A stretch of 64,000 nt of DNA from Bacillota bacterium (GTDB lineage Bacteria; Bacillota; UBA4882; UBA10575), in the NCBI GenBank assembly GCA_012727425.1, contig JAAYHQ010000015.1, forward strand, positions 1-64,000, read 5' to 3'. Below, piece after piece: positions 6,800 to 15,691 of this stretch (position 1 is its first letter; every line of letters starts with the position of its first letter). Below the pieces are notes generated by a model. It worked only from the letters and a program-made list of their open reading frames with translations. It was not told where the DNA came from and did no database searches. The position numbers and the translations under genes were made by a program.

Positions 6800-9697
6800 T
6801 TAAGCCGGAATACGGTTAGCGGCGAATTTTTCCCGCCAAGGCTCAAGGGGATGGCCGCTCAGATAGACGCCGAGGTATTCTTTCTCCATGTTCAATAAGG
6901 CGGATGGCGGGTATTCCTCTTCCGTCCCGCCGCCCGGTTCCGGGGTGGCGGAAAAATCATCCTCCGGTCCAAAAAGGGACAACTGACCGCTGGCCAGTTG
7001 CGCCGCATACCGGTGGCCCAGCTCAAAAGCCTCCTCCAGTTGGGCCAGCATTGCCCGGCGGGTGTGTCCGGTCGAAGCAAAGGCTCCGACCCGCACCAGG
7101 CTCTCCACCGCCCGCTTGTTGACCGCCCGGAGATCGACCCGGCGGCAAAAATCGTACAGTGAAGTGAAGGGGGCTTTGGCCTGCTCTTCCAGGATCGCCT
7201 GGATCGCGCCGCTCCCCAAATTCTTGACGGCCAGCAACCCGACGCGAATGCCGTTCCCTTCAACCGTAAACCGTTCTTGACTGTGATTCACGTCGGGCGG
7301 GAAGATCGGAATCCCCATCCGCCGGCACTCTTCAATATAAACGCGGACTTTATCTGAATTCCCCATCACGCTAGTCAAAAGGGCCGCCATAAACGCCTGG
7401 GGATAGTTGGCTTTGAAAAATGCGGTCCAGTACGCAATTAAGGCATAAGCTGCCGAGTGGGACTTGTTGAACCCGTAACCGGCAAAGAATTCCATCAAGT
7501 GAAAGATCTCCTCCGCCGTCCGCCGGGGGATTCCGCGCTCCTGGGCCCCCTGCACGAATTTTTCGCGCATCGCGGCGAGCACCTCCGGTTGCTTCTTACC
7601 CATCGCGCGCCGGACCAAATCCGCTTCCGCGAGGGTAAACCCGCCCAAACGGTGGCAGATCTGCATCACTTGCTCCTGGTAAAGGATGATTCCGTAGGTT
7701 GGCGCCAGGATCTCCGTCAAGGACGGATGGAGATATGTAACTTCTTTTTCGCCGTGGCGCGCCTTGATGAAATCCTCCACCATTCCGCTGCCCAAGGGGC
7801 CCGGCCGGTACAAGGCCACCAGCGAAATCAGATCCTCCAACCGCTCCGGGGCCATTTGGACCAAAAGCCGGCGCATCCCGCTGCTCTCCAGTTGGAAAAC
7901 ACCCTGGGTCAATCCGGAACAAAGGAGGCGGTAAGTCGCCTCGTCTCCTGACGGGACGGTGGCCAACGTATACTCTTTCCCGGTGGACGCCTTGACCAAA
8001 GCGATCGTATCGCGGAGCACCGTCAAGGTCCGCAAACCTAAAAAATCCATTTTTAAAAGGCCGATCGCTTCCAGATCCTCCATGGGAAACTGGGTAGTGG
8101 CTTCACCCTCACTGGCCCGGGCCAGCGGCACATACTCGGTCAACGGTTTGGGCGTAATCACGACCCCGGCCGCATGGGTCGAGGCGTGACGGGGAAAACC
8201 CTCGACGGCCTTGGCGATCTGCAGCAGTCGGCCCACTTGCTGATCTTCCCGGGCTAAACTGGCCAGGGCCGGTGTGTTCTGCACAATCTCCTCCAGTGTT
8301 GAACCGGCGGTGTGGGAGATCAGTTTCGCGATCTTGTCGACTTCTCCGTAGGGAAAGCCCAACACCCGGCCGACATCACGGACAGCCGCCTTGGCCGCCA
8401 TCGTCCCAAAAGTGATAATCTGCGCCACATGGTCGCGGCCGTATTTTTCCTTCACATACTCGATGACCTCGCCCCGCCGTTCGAAACAGAAGTCGATGTC
8501 AAAATCGGGCATGGAGATCCGTTCCGGGTTTAAAAACCGCTCAAAAAGAAGCTGGTGCTCAAGGGGGTCCAGTTCGGTGATGCCCAAAAGATAACCGACC
8601 AGGCTGCCCGCACCCGAGCCCCGCCCCGGTCCGACCGGGATCCCCTGTGCTTTGGCGTAACGGACAAAGTCCCCCACAATCAAGAAGTATCCGGCAAAAC
8701 CGGTTTTCTTAATCACCTCCAGTTCGTAAGCGAGCCGCTCCTCCACTTCCGGCGTAACCCGCGGATAACGGCGGGGCAGGTTTTCCCGGCATAAATGGGC
8801 CAGATAGGCGTCTTTATCCTCAAAACCGGGCGGCGTCCGGTAGTCGGGCAAATGGTGTTTCCCCACTTCAAAATGGAAGTTGCAGCGTTCGGCGATGGCC
8901 ACGGTGTTCTTCAGCGCCTGGGGAAACTCGGAAAAAGCGCGGGCCATTTCTTCTCCGGTTTTAAAGTAGAATTCGTCGGTGGGAAACTTTAAGCGCTGCG
9001 GATCATTGATTGTCTTCCCGGTCTGAATACAGAGCAATACATCATGGACCAGTGCGTCTTCCCGTTTGATGTAATGTAGGTCGTTGGTCGCCACCAACTC
9101 CAGGTCCAACGCTCGGGCCAGGGCGGCCAAGTCCCGGTTGAGCTTTCTTTGCCCTTCCAACCCCTGGTTTTGCAGCTCAAGAAAGAAATTCCGCGGGCCA
9201 AAAACCTCCCGGTACCAGGCGGCCGCTTCTTCAGCGGCGGCATAGTTGCCGGCCAGCAAATGGGTGGGAATCTCCCCGCTGAAACAGGCCGAGAGCGCGA
9301 TCAGGCCGTCGGCGTATTCCGCCAGAAGCTCCCGGTCGACCCGTGGCCGGTAGTAAAAACCCTCCAGATGGCCAAGGGAGACCAGCTTGGTCAGGTTCTT
9401 GTACCCCTGCTCGTTTTCGGCCAGCAGAACCAGGTGGTAAGGGTCGTCGTCAACCTTGGCCTCCCGGTCGTGCCGGCTCCGTTTAGCCACATAGACCTCG
9501 CAACCGATCACCGGTTTGATCCCGGCGGCCATGGCGGCCTGGTAGAATTTGAACGCGCCATACATTACTCCATGGTCTGTGAGGGCCACCGCCCGCTGGC
9601 CGGTGGCAACCGCTTCCGCGACCAACCGTTCGATCGAAGCCGCCCCGTCCAAGAGCGAATACTGGGAATGGACATGCAGATGGACAAAATCAGTCAT
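6800..9697 (-). CDS. dnaE: DNA polymerase III alpha subunit, ends early at an in-frame TAA
   Basis: Replicative DNA polymerase of the C family. The start at 9697 has GGAGG nine bases upstream and gives the usual MTDFVHLHVHSQYSLLDG beginning of the PHP domain. Then come ALTDHGVMYGAF, the palm motifs GPGRGSGAGSLVGY and MPDFDIDF with the catalytic aspartates, the finger region, YGFNKSHSAAYA, and the helix-hairpin-helix region. The product is 965 residues and stops right after MEKEYLGVYLSGHPLEPWRE...NRIPA, where relatives continue into an OB-fold; that domain follows in frame beyond the stop (6512-6799). Without the stop the protein would be 1061 residues, normal for this family. It is a single-gene unit facing maltose phosphorylase. 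A TATAAT box on the minus strand at 9794-9799 may be its -10, but no good -35 is seen. Confidence 0.93.
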   Translation of the reverse strand: MTDFVHLHVHSQYSLLDGAASIERLVAEAVATGQRAVALTDHGVMYGAFKFYQAAMAAGIKPVIGCEVYVAKRSRHDREAKVDDDPYHLVLLAENEQGYKNLTKLVSLGHLEGFYYRPRVDRELLAEYADGLIALSACFSGEIPTHLLAGNYAAAEEAAAWYREVFGPRNFFLELQNQGLEGQRKLNRDLAALARALDLELVATNDLHYIKREDALVHDVLLCIQTGKTINDPQRLKFPTDEFYFKTGEEMARAFSEFPQALKNTVAIAERCNFHFEVGKHHLPDYRTPPGFEDKDAYLAHLCRENLPRRYPRVTPEVEERLAYELEVIKKTGFAGYFLIVGDFVRYAKAQGIPVGPGRGSGAGSLVGYLLGITELDPLEHQLLFERFLNPERISMPDFDIDFCFERRGEVIEYVKEKYGRDHVAQIITFGTMAAKAAVRDVGRVLGFPYGEVDKIAKLISHTAGSTLEEIVQNTPALASLAREDQQVGRLLQIAKAVEGFPRHASTHAAGVVITPKPLTEYVPLARASEGEATTQFPMEDLEAIGLLKMDFLGLRTLTVLRDTIALVKASTGKEYTLATVPSGDEATYRLLCSGLTQGVFQLESSGMRRLLVQMAPERLEDLISLVALYRPGPLGSGMVEDFIKARHGEKEVTYLHPSLTEILAPTYGIILYQEQVMQICHRLGGFTLAEADLVRRAMGKKQPEVLAAMREKFVQGAQERGIPRRTAEEIFHLMEFFAGYGFNKSHSAAYALIAYWTAFFKANYPQAFMAALLTSVMGNSDKVRVYIEECRRMGIPIFPPDVNHSQERFTVEGNGIRVGLLAVKNLGSGAIQAILEEQAKAPFTSLYDFCRRVDLRAVNKRAVESLVRVGAFASTGHTRRAMLAQLEEAFELGHRYAAQLASGQLSLFGPEDDFSATPEPGGGTEEEYPPSALLNMEKEYLGVYLSGHPLEPWREKFAANRIPA

Positions 9698-9902
9698 GCT
9701 ATAACGCCTCCACCCCCTTTGTCCCCGGATCACCCGGCGCACCGGATCGACCCGGATGTGGCAAAGGGCTTTCAACACTATCCTCTTGTCTTCATTATAA
9801 CACAAGCTTTTTCCGGGATAGCCAAAAAACTTTACCGTCACCCGTAATTGCTGACCATTAAAAAACAACGCGCCCGGATTGGGGTGGAAACACCGCCCGC
9901 CC

Positions 9903-9931
9903 TTGACAAGCGGAAGCCGGCCACATATAAT
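9903..9931 (+). promoter_or_regulatory. Sigma-A promoter of the T-box/trpS unit
   Basis: TTGACA (9903-9908) and TATAAT (9926-9931) with a 17-base spacer: perfect consensus on all counts. Transcription should start near 9938 and lead into the T-box RNA. Confidence 0.92.
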
Positions 9932-9959
9932 AATTGGCAACGGTTATAATAAAACAACG

Positions 9960-10226
9960 GTAATCTTATAAAGCGATGAGCGGAACGAGTAGGTCTTCTT
10001 TAAGGTGCAGAGAGCCGGTGGCAGGTGCGAACCGGTCCGGCGGAAGGCGGAATGGATCCGCGAGCCCGGGGCTGAAAAAGACAGTAGGTTCCGGCGGACC
10101 CCCTCCGTTACCAGGGCAACGGCCAACCGGCCGGACAAAAGGGGACCGTTGGGCCCAGCCCTCCCGGTCAACTTGGGTGGCACCGCGAGTAACCTCGTCC
10201 CAAGAGCGGGACGGGGTTTTCTTTTT
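9960..10226 (+). promoter_or_regulatory. T-box leader with tryptophan (UGG) specifier controlling trpS
   Basis: The leader shows T-box landmarks in order. Stem I begins with AGCGATGAGCGGAACGAGTAG. The AGAGAGCC and GGTGCGAACCGG elements come next. A specifier region GGAATGGATCC places the UGG tryptophan codon at 10053-10055. The T-box GGGTGGCACCGCG lies at 10175-10187. The terminator pairs CCTCGTCCC (10193-10201) with GGGACGGGG (10208-10216), followed by a U-run to 10226. The competing antiterminator pairs CTTGGG (10172-10177) with CCCAAG (10199-10204). Uncharged tRNA-Trp binding would favour the antiterminator and switch on trpS. The specifier agrees with the gene downstream. Confidence 0.93.
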
Positions 10227-10450
10227 AGCATAACAACCTCAGATAAAACTAATCGTCGCCTCAAGATAAATAAAGTTTAATCACTTATGATTCAGATCAT
10301 CTCTGGGGCATTAATGCTGGAATGCGCTATTTTAAATCCGAACTCCCCCGATCCACTACCCATAAGCTAATAAGCTAATAATAACCGATAATTCAATGAA
10401 GCCCGGTCATTAAGTAATAACTAAACATCCATAAACAGGTAAAATTAAGC
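10227..10450 (+). other. Untranslated spacer between T-box terminator and trpS
   Basis: About 240 bases separate the T-box terminator from the trpS start, long for such leaders. The stretch is AT-rich with a short tandem run of AGCTAATAAGCTAATAATAA near 10367-10385 and no open frame or further hairpin that I can support. Confidence 0.4.
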
Positions 10451-10468
10451 AAAGGAGTGTTGCATCTG

Positions 10469-11458
10469 ATGAAAAAGCGTGTCTTCTCCGGGGTTCAACC
10501 CAGCGGTTCCTTAACCCTCGGCAATTACTTGGGGGCAATCCGCAACTTTGTCAAGTTGCAACATGAAGCCGATTGTTTCTTTTGCGTCGTCGATCTCCAT
10601 GCCTTGACCGTCCCCCAGGATCCGGTGGCGTTAAAAGAAAACATCAAAAATACGGCCCGTCTGTTTGTCGCCGCCGGGATCGATCCGGAGATCTCCACCA
10701 TCTTTGTCCAATCCCACGTTCCCGCCCACAGTGAGCTCAGTTGGCTGTTGGAATGCCACACCTACATCGGGGAGTTAAGACGGATGACCCAGTTTAAAGA
10801 CAAGGCCAAAAAACAAGAAGTGGTCACCACCGGACTTTTCACCTACCCCGTCCTGATGGCCGCCGATATCCTCCTGTACAATAGCGACCTGGTCCCGGTC
10901 GGCGAAGACCAGAAACAACACCTGGAGATCACCCGTGATCTGGCCCTCCGCATCAATAACCGTTTTGGCGAAACGGTCTTTACCGTCCCCGAACCCTACA
11001 TTCCCCCACGGAGCCAAGGTGGGCGGATCATGAGTCTCACCGATCCAGCGGAAAAAATGTCCAAGTCATCACCGAACCCGAAAAGCTATATCGCTCTTTT
11101 GGATCCGCCGGATGTCATCAGAAAGAAGATCCGGTCCGCGGTCACCGATTCGGAGGCCGTCATCCGTTACGACGAAGAAAAGAAACCGGCCATCTCCAAC
11201 CTGATGGTCATCTACTCCCTCTGCTCCGGACGGAGTATTGCGGAGATCACCGCGCAGTACGAAGGCGTAGGCTATGGCCAGTTCAAAAAGGACCTGGCCG
11301 AATTGGTGGTGGAGACCCTCCGGCCGCTCCAGGAGAAGGTGAAGGAGTTGTCGGCTCCTGGTGCCATTGAAAGCATCCTGGAAGCAGGGGCCGACAAAGC
11401 GCGGGCAGTCGCCGCGCCGCAACTCCAGCGTTTCCAGGAAAAACTGGGGCTCCGTTGA
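10469..11458 (+). CDS. trpS: Tryptophanyl-tRNA synthetase
   Basis: The 329-residue class I aminoacyl-tRNA synthetase joins tryptophan to tRNA-Trp. The start at 10469 (MKKRVFSGVQPSG) has AAAGGAG eleven bases upstream; a GTG at 10457 lies inside that ribosome site and is rejected. Visible motifs are the HIGH-like LTLGNYLGAI, the specificity region with GLFTYPVLMAADILLY and VPVGEDQKQHLEITRDLA, and the KMSKS loop in DPAEKMSKSSPN. Length and motif order are normal for bacterial TrpRS. The gene is the only one downstream of the T-box with a UGG specifier, so its expression should rise when charged tRNA-Trp is scarce. Confidence 0.98.
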   Translation: MKKRVFSGVQPSGSLTLGNYLGAIRNFVKLQHEADCFFCVVDLHALTVPQDPVALKENIKNTARLFVAAGIDPEISTIFVQSHVPAHSELSWLLECHTYIGELRRMTQFKDKAKKQEVVTTGLFTYPVLMAADILLYNSDLVPVGEDQKQHLEITRDLALRINNRFGETVFTVPEPYIPPRSQGGRIMSLTDPAEKMSKSSPNPKSYIALLDPPDVIRKKIRSAVTDSEAVIRYDEEKKPAISNLMVIYSLCSGRSIAEITAQYEGVGYGQFKKDLAELVVETLRPLQEKVKELSAPGAIESILEAGADKARAVAAPQLQRFQEKLGLR

Positions 11459-11515
11459 CCGGCACCGCTCAAGGAGCCCCTAACCGCCACGGCCAATACC
11501 CTGGTCCCGCCAGTT

Positions 11516-11556
11516 AAAAAAGACTTTCCCCAATTAACAGTGGAAAGTCTTTTTTT
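11516..11556. terminator. Bidirectional terminator shared by trpS and the ger/menA/hepT operon
   Basis: Stem GACTTTCC (11522-11529) with GGAAAGTC (11542-11549), flanked by A-run and T-run. The stop codon of the convergent polyprenyl synthase gene (11534-11536) lies inside the loop. Confidence 0.9.
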
Positions 11557-12505
11557 GCCGGTCTTTTCTTTCTAAAAAACGGTCGGCGTAATCCCAAAGG
11601 AGGGCGGCTTGGGGCAAATCCAAGCCGGTAAGCCATGCTTGCGCCCGCTGCCGATAGACGGTGATCCGCCGCCAAACTTCGGCTTCCACCCGCCCGTCCG
11701 CGATCCATTTTCCGATGAGCCGTCGGTGTTTCGGCCAGACTTTACCCTCCGCCTGCACCTCCGCCAGCATCTCAGCAAAACCCGGTTGCTCACTGATTAA
11801 CAGTAACGGCAAGGTGAGAACGCCGTTTTTCAGGTCCTGATAAGCCGGTTTGCCGTCCCCTTGCGCCCCACCACTTAAATCCTGCCAATCATCAAACAAT
11901 TGGTAGGCCATCCCCAATTCACGACCAAAGGCCCCCAACTTGACCTGGACAGGCCGGGGCAAAGCGGCAAATTCGCCCCCCAGTTCACAGACGACCTGGA
12001 AAAAGCGGGCTGTTTTCTTCTCGATACGCTCCAAATAACGGTCGACCGGGATTAAACAGAACTTGTCCATCTCCTCGGCCAGTTCCCCGGCGACCATCTC
12101 GCGGAGTAAAAAATTGATCCGTTCCATCCCTTCCTTCCCGCACGCATTGTACAACAGGCGATAGGCGACGGCAAAAAGATAATCGCCAACCAAAACGGCG
12201 GTTTTTACCCCCCATTTCTTCCAAACCGCCGGCCGTCCCCGTCGCCGCTCCCCCCGGTCCAGCAGGTCATCGTGGACCAAAGTCGCCAAATGTAAGACTT
12301 CAACCCCTAGAACCAGAGAATTCAGCGCGGAAGAGCCGGTGACCGACGGTGAAACACCGGCGCAGAGCATCAGTAATTCTCCGCGTAACCCTTTCCCCGG
12401 TGTTGCCAAAAGCTCCAGCAGAATTTTCCGGAGCGGCGTCATCATCCCGTCCCCCTCATCCGGAAACAAGGCCGCATCGGGAGAGAAGACATTTACGCCC
12501 TTCAA
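11534..12505 (-). CDS. Polyprenyl diphosphate synthase (heptaprenyl synthase component II-like)
   Basis: A 323-residue trans-isoprenyl diphosphate synthase. It shows the chain-length region and first aspartate-rich motif VHDDLLDRGERRRGRPA, the GDYLFA segment, and the second aspartate-rich motif FDDWQD. These residues bind magnesium and the allylic diphosphate. The start is a TTG at 12505 directly after the TGA of the preceding prenyltransferase gene, with GGGGGG as ribosome site; starts further in are possible. Translational coupling to the menA-like gene suggests that it makes the side chain attached by that enzyme, as in menaquinone synthesis. Product chain length cannot be read from the sequence. 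The gene ends inside the terminator loop. Confidence 0.85.
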   Translation of the reverse strand: MKGVNVFSPDAALFPDEGDGMMTPLRKILLELLATPGKGLRGELLMLCAGVSPSVTGSSALNSLVLGVEVLHLATLVHDDLLDRGERRRGRPAVWKKWGVKTAVLVGDYLFAVAYRLLYNACGKEGMERINFLLREMVAGELAEEMDKFCLIPVDRYLERIEKKTARFFQVVCELGGEFAALPRPVQVKLGAFGRELGMAYQLFDDWQDLSGGAQGDGKPAYQDLKNGVLTLPLLLISEQPGFAEMLAEVQAEGKVWPKHRRLIGKWIADGRVEAEVWRRITVYRQRAQAWLTGLDLPQAALLWDYADRFLERKDRQKKTFHC

Positions 12506-13414
12506 TCAGTTCCCCCCTTTAACTAGCGTAAAAATGAGCATCAACCCACAGGCCGTATGGAGCAGAATCATCGCGGTACTGGCCAGCATAAACCGGGGCG
12601 CTTCCTTTAAGCCCCCGTGCCGTTGGGACCACAACCAAAAGCCCAAAGGCAGGGTCAGAATAGACCCGGCCCCGTACCGACGGGCACCCAGCCGCAGGAA
12701 GCTCAAGTACAATAGAGAAGAGGCAATAACCAGGAGAACAACAAGAAGGCGGATACTCTGCGCCCGCCCCAGACGCACGGCAAGAGTGCGTTTCCCCGCT
12801 TGCCGGTCACTTTCCAAATCGGGAAGTTCATTAATGAGGACCACCGCGGCAATCAAAACACCAACCGGAAGGGAGACCAACAGGGCGTTAGGCAGAAAAC
12901 GCCCGGCCAAAGCGGCCGTTGTCCCCAACACCAAAAAGGGGCCAAAAGCCAAACCAACACAGAGTTCACCGAGGCCGGTGGCCGCCAGCCGCACAGGAGG
13001 TGCCGAATAAAAATAACCGCAGCCCAATCCGGCCAGCGCGAAAAGGAGAACCCCAACTCCTCCCCCGGTCAACGCCAAGACAAAAGCACAGACGCTCCCC
13101 AACGTATAGCATAAAGCAACCGCCTTTTTCAGTTGCGCCGCCGTAATAATTTTATTCACCAAAACCCGGCTGCCCCCGTTAAACAGGGATGGTTGCCGGT
13201 TTAGGCGGTCCGCTTCCTCGTCATACAGATCATTAATAAGATTGGCCCCACTATGATAAAAGAAGACGCCCGCCAACACCAAAAGGAGACGCCAACCGTT
13301 GACCGGCCCCGCCTTTCGGGCGACAAACGATCCGAGCAAAACCGGAAGCATAGAAGCGGAAAGAAAATGGACCCTTAAGGCTTGTATCCACCCCTTAAAC
13401 CGTCGCCAGAACAA
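12506..13414 (-). CDS. menA: UbiA-family prenyltransferase, probable MenA
   Basis: A 302-residue, highly hydrophobic UbiA-superfamily protein with about eight to nine membrane helices. The two aspartate-rich loops are clear: NLINDLYDEEAD in the first half and NELPDLESDRQAGKRTLAVRLG in the second. Family members transfer a polyprenyl chain onto an aromatic ring; pairing with a polyprenyl synthase suggests 1,4-dihydroxy-2-naphthoate polyprenyltransferase of the menaquinone pathway. I chose the TTG at 13414 because GAGGAGG lies nine bases upstream, so the gene starts 14 bases after the gerC stop. An ATG at 13462 would extend it into gerC. It belongs to the unit that also contains the germination genes. 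Other UbiA activities cannot be excluded, since no other men genes are in the window. Confidence 0.8.
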   Translation of the reverse strand: MFWRRFKGWIQALRVHFLSASMLPVLLGSFVARKAGPVNGWRLLLVLAGVFFYHSGANLINDLYDEEADRLNRQPSLFNGGSRVLVNKIITAAQLKKAVALCYTLGSVCAFVLALTGGGVGVLLFALAGLGCGYFYSAPPVRLAATGLGELCVGLAFGPFLVLGTTAALAGRFLPNALLVSLPVGVLIAAVVLINELPDLESDRQAGKRTLAVRLGRAQSIRLLVVLLVIASSLLYLSFLRLGARRYGAGSILTLPLGFWLWSQRHGGLKEAPRFMLASTAMILLHTACGLMLIFTLVKGGN

Positions 13415-13428
13415 CCGTCGCCACCTCC

Positions 13429-14601
13429 TCACCCACCGAACCTCCGGATCGTCATCGCCCATTCCATCTCGACCTCGACTGCAATCGGCAAAGCAACAAA
13501 CTCCTGTTCCCAACGGTCCTTCACCTGTTGCCACCGTTTTGGTTTATAACTTTGCAAGTAACGGCCAACCCCTAAAACATCGGCCCCCAACTCCTGCGCG
13601 CGCCGGACGGTCTGTTCCAACTCCCTCCGCACCACCGCACTCACCCGCTGTTCCAAATCCTTCTGGAACGCGGCTAGCGGGCCATGGCCATCGGAAAACT
13701 CGATGGTCTCAAATTTGCCCCTTACTTGAATCAGAAAAATGGTTTGCCCGTTGTCTTCAAGCCACCGGTAGCGGGAACGAAAAGCATCCACACCGACCAC
13801 AATTGACTCTCCGGGATGAAGTGGACATTCCACTTCATATTTGGTGCCGGTCCCTTGGTTTAAAATAATATTCAACCCGCGTGTTTCAAAGTTGCTCAAC
13901 CAACCCCGGAACTTCCCGTTTTTGATCACGGCGGCCCCCCCGGTCAGCGTGGCCTCCTTGCCCGGTTGCAGCCGTGGCAGAACCGGATCGATCCCGTCGT
14001 CCGACTGTTCCACCAGAAAACGGCCGAAGTCCGAGATGTAATTGATAGCAACCCCGCTTTGCGGCGAAAGCAAATTTTCAATGTAGGCGGATGGGGTCTG
14101 GCTGATCGGTGGTTGTGTGTTCAGAATTTCGCGGGCTTCTCCGTCAATAATGGCGATCCGGGTCATCCGTTGCACCCGAAAATCCCGCTTAAAGTGGTCC
14201 AACAACCGATCCACCCCGATCGTCGCCGCCACCTCTGAATTGATCAAGAACATATGGGTATGGCCGAAAAAAAGCTCCCGGTCCAACTGCCGTTGCAACT
14301 GCCGAATCCCCACCGACACCATTTTGGCGGTGGTGCCATAGACCACAAAAGGCGCATCGCCACCACCCTGTTCCCCGTCTTCACCCATCTTGGCGGGGAT
14401 GGGGATCTGGACGCTAAGGAGAAACTCCATGGGGTCGGCCCCTTCCTCCGTCGGGACGTCAAAAGCGACCGCCGTCACAAAGGCTCGCGCGTTCAACTCC
14501 CGCCCTTCCCAGCAACCGGCGACCGTTAAAGTAAGAACAAGGATCAGACCCATCAAGCCCTTCTTTTTCCTTTTCAATACTACCTTCACCCTTTTAGACA
14601 C
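13429..14601 (-). CDS. gerC: Spore germination protein GerC, germinant receptor lipoprotein
   Basis: A 390-residue Ger(x)C-family protein, the lipoprotein subunit of nutrient germinant receptors in the inner spore membrane. It opens with a basic N-terminus, a hydrophobic segment and the lipobox LTVAGC, so Cys30 would be lipidated. Characteristic segments follow: REILNTQPPISQTPSAYIENLL, GGAAVIKNGKFRGWLS, RGLNIILNQ and the C-terminal QELGADVLGVGRYLQSY. The GTG start at 14601 overlaps the gerB end by eight bases, so the three ger genes are translated as a coupled set. Expression would be expected in the forespore, though no clear sigma-G promoter was identified. The germinant is unknown. Confidence 0.93.
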   Translation of the reverse strand: MSKRVKVVLKRKKKGLMGLILVLTLTVAGCWEGRELNARAFVTAVAFDVPTEEGADPMEFLLSVQIPIPAKMGEDGEQGGGDAPFVVYGTTAKMVSVGIRQLQRQLDRELFFGHTHMFLINSEVAATIGVDRLLDHFKRDFRVQRMTRIAIIDGEAREILNTQPPISQTPSAYIENLLSPQSGVAINYISDFGRFLVEQSDDGIDPVLPRLQPGKEATLTGGAAVIKNGKFRGWLSNFETRGLNIILNQGTGTKYEVECPLHPGESIVVGVDAFRSRYRWLEDNGQTIFLIQVRGKFETIEFSDGHGPLAAFQKDLEQRVSAVVRRELEQTVRRAQELGADVLGVGRYLQSYKPKRWQQVKDRWEQEFVALPIAVEVEMEWAMTIRRFGG

Positions 14602-15691
14602 GGTGTTTCCCCTTCACCAAACTCAACAGGTAAAGCAAAGGATAACCCAGGAAGGTGATGACCAGTGACAGCACCGCCACATAAAAACTGGCCTGACTCC
14701 AGACAAAATAGTTCTTCAGTTTGGTGCTCAGATAGTAGGCCACCGGGGCCAGCCCCCAAATAAAAGCCGCTTCTTTGCGGACCCGGAACAGCCGCCCCAA
14801 AGCCGCCCCCACCAGGTAACAGGCGATTAGGCCGGTGGTAAATAAGGCCGAGATCCAGGAGACAATCAGAACCAAATCCAACCTTTCAAGGATAACGGCC
14901 TGGGCATTAACGGATTTTGCCAGTTCCAACGCAACCCAGGACAGTTCGATCGTTTCCTTGTACCCAAAAACGCCGATGGTCGTCGCGGTAAAAAAGGAGT
15001 AAACCATGGTGATGACCAAAGACGCCTTCAAAGTGGCCTTCGTGACCTGCCAGGGCTGGCGGATGTAGGGAACCACCATGTTCACCACCGGAATACTGCC
15101 GAAGGAAAAGGTCATCCCGATCAACTGCTCGATTTTGTCCAGGTTGATCTGGTCCCTACTCAACAGCGGACGTAAATGCAACGGTTCAAAGTGTTGAAAA
15201 GCGGTCAGGGCCACAAACAGACCAATCAGTAAAGCAATCTCGATCAACAGTTCATTAACTTGCGCAATCTGATCGACCGGACGGGTCGCGCCGTAGGCCA
15301 GGACCAGAAGATAGGAGCCGCTCACGAACCAAACGGGCGCTCCAGGCAGGAGCGAGATATTGACCAGCTCCTGGAGAATCCGGATGTTCACCGGAATGAC
15401 CAGAAAAAGGTGGACAATAAAGACCAGGTTGAACAGGAGTCCAAACCCTTTGCCCAGCAGACGGGGGCTGTATTCGATGATCGTTTCCTCCGGAAATTTG
15501 GCGGCCAACCGGGCCGCGATCCACGCACTCCCCATGTAAAGCAACCCCAGCGCCAGAACCAGCAACCAGCCGGAAGCCCCCAAAACTTCCGCGGCCAAAC
15601 TGGGGAGGGTTAAAATCCCACCCCCTATGGCAAAACCTAGAATCAACAAGGTAATCTGGCGGGAAGACAAAAAACGTTCGTTTCCGCTCAC
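14594..15691 (-). CDS. gerB: Spore germination protein GerB, endospore germinant receptor permease subunit
   Basis: A 365-residue integral membrane protein of the GerAB/GerBB family, related to amino acid permeases. It begins with ERFLSSRQITLLILGFAIGGGILTLPS, and ten membrane segments can be counted from the hydrophobicity. In this family the subunit holds the germinant-binding pocket and, in recent models, helps form an ion channel. GTG start at 15691 overlaps the gerA stop by four bases (GTGA). It stands between gerA and gerC in the classical order. Which amino acid or sugar it senses cannot be deduced. Confidence 0.93.
   Translation of the reverse strand: MSGNERFLSSRQITLLILGFAIGGGILTLPSLAAEVLGASGWLLVLALGLLYMGSAWIAARLAAKFPEETIIEYSPRLLGKGFGLLFNLVFIVHLFLVIPVNIRILQELVNISLLPGAPVWFVSGSYLLVLAYGATRPVDQIAQVNELLIEIALLIGLFVALTAFQHFEPLHLRPLLSRDQINLDKIEQLIGMTFSFGSIPVVNMVVPYIRQPWQVTKATLKASLVITMVYSFFTATTIGVFGYKETIELSWVALELAKSVNAQAVILERLDLVLIVSWISALFTTGLIACYLVGAALGRLFRVRKEAAFIWGLAPVAYYLSTKLKNYFVWSQASFYVAVLSLVITFLGYPLLYLLSLVKGKHRV

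Noticed and set aside
9149-9847. Plus-strand open frame of about 232 codons over the start of dnaE
   Set aside because: Antisense to the PHP domain of dnaE and rich in Gln/His/Pro; no ribosome site or motif.
12339-13010. Plus-strand open frame of about 223 codons
   Set aside because: Antisense to the menA-like and polyprenyl synthase genes; Arg/Pro/Ser-rich shadow.
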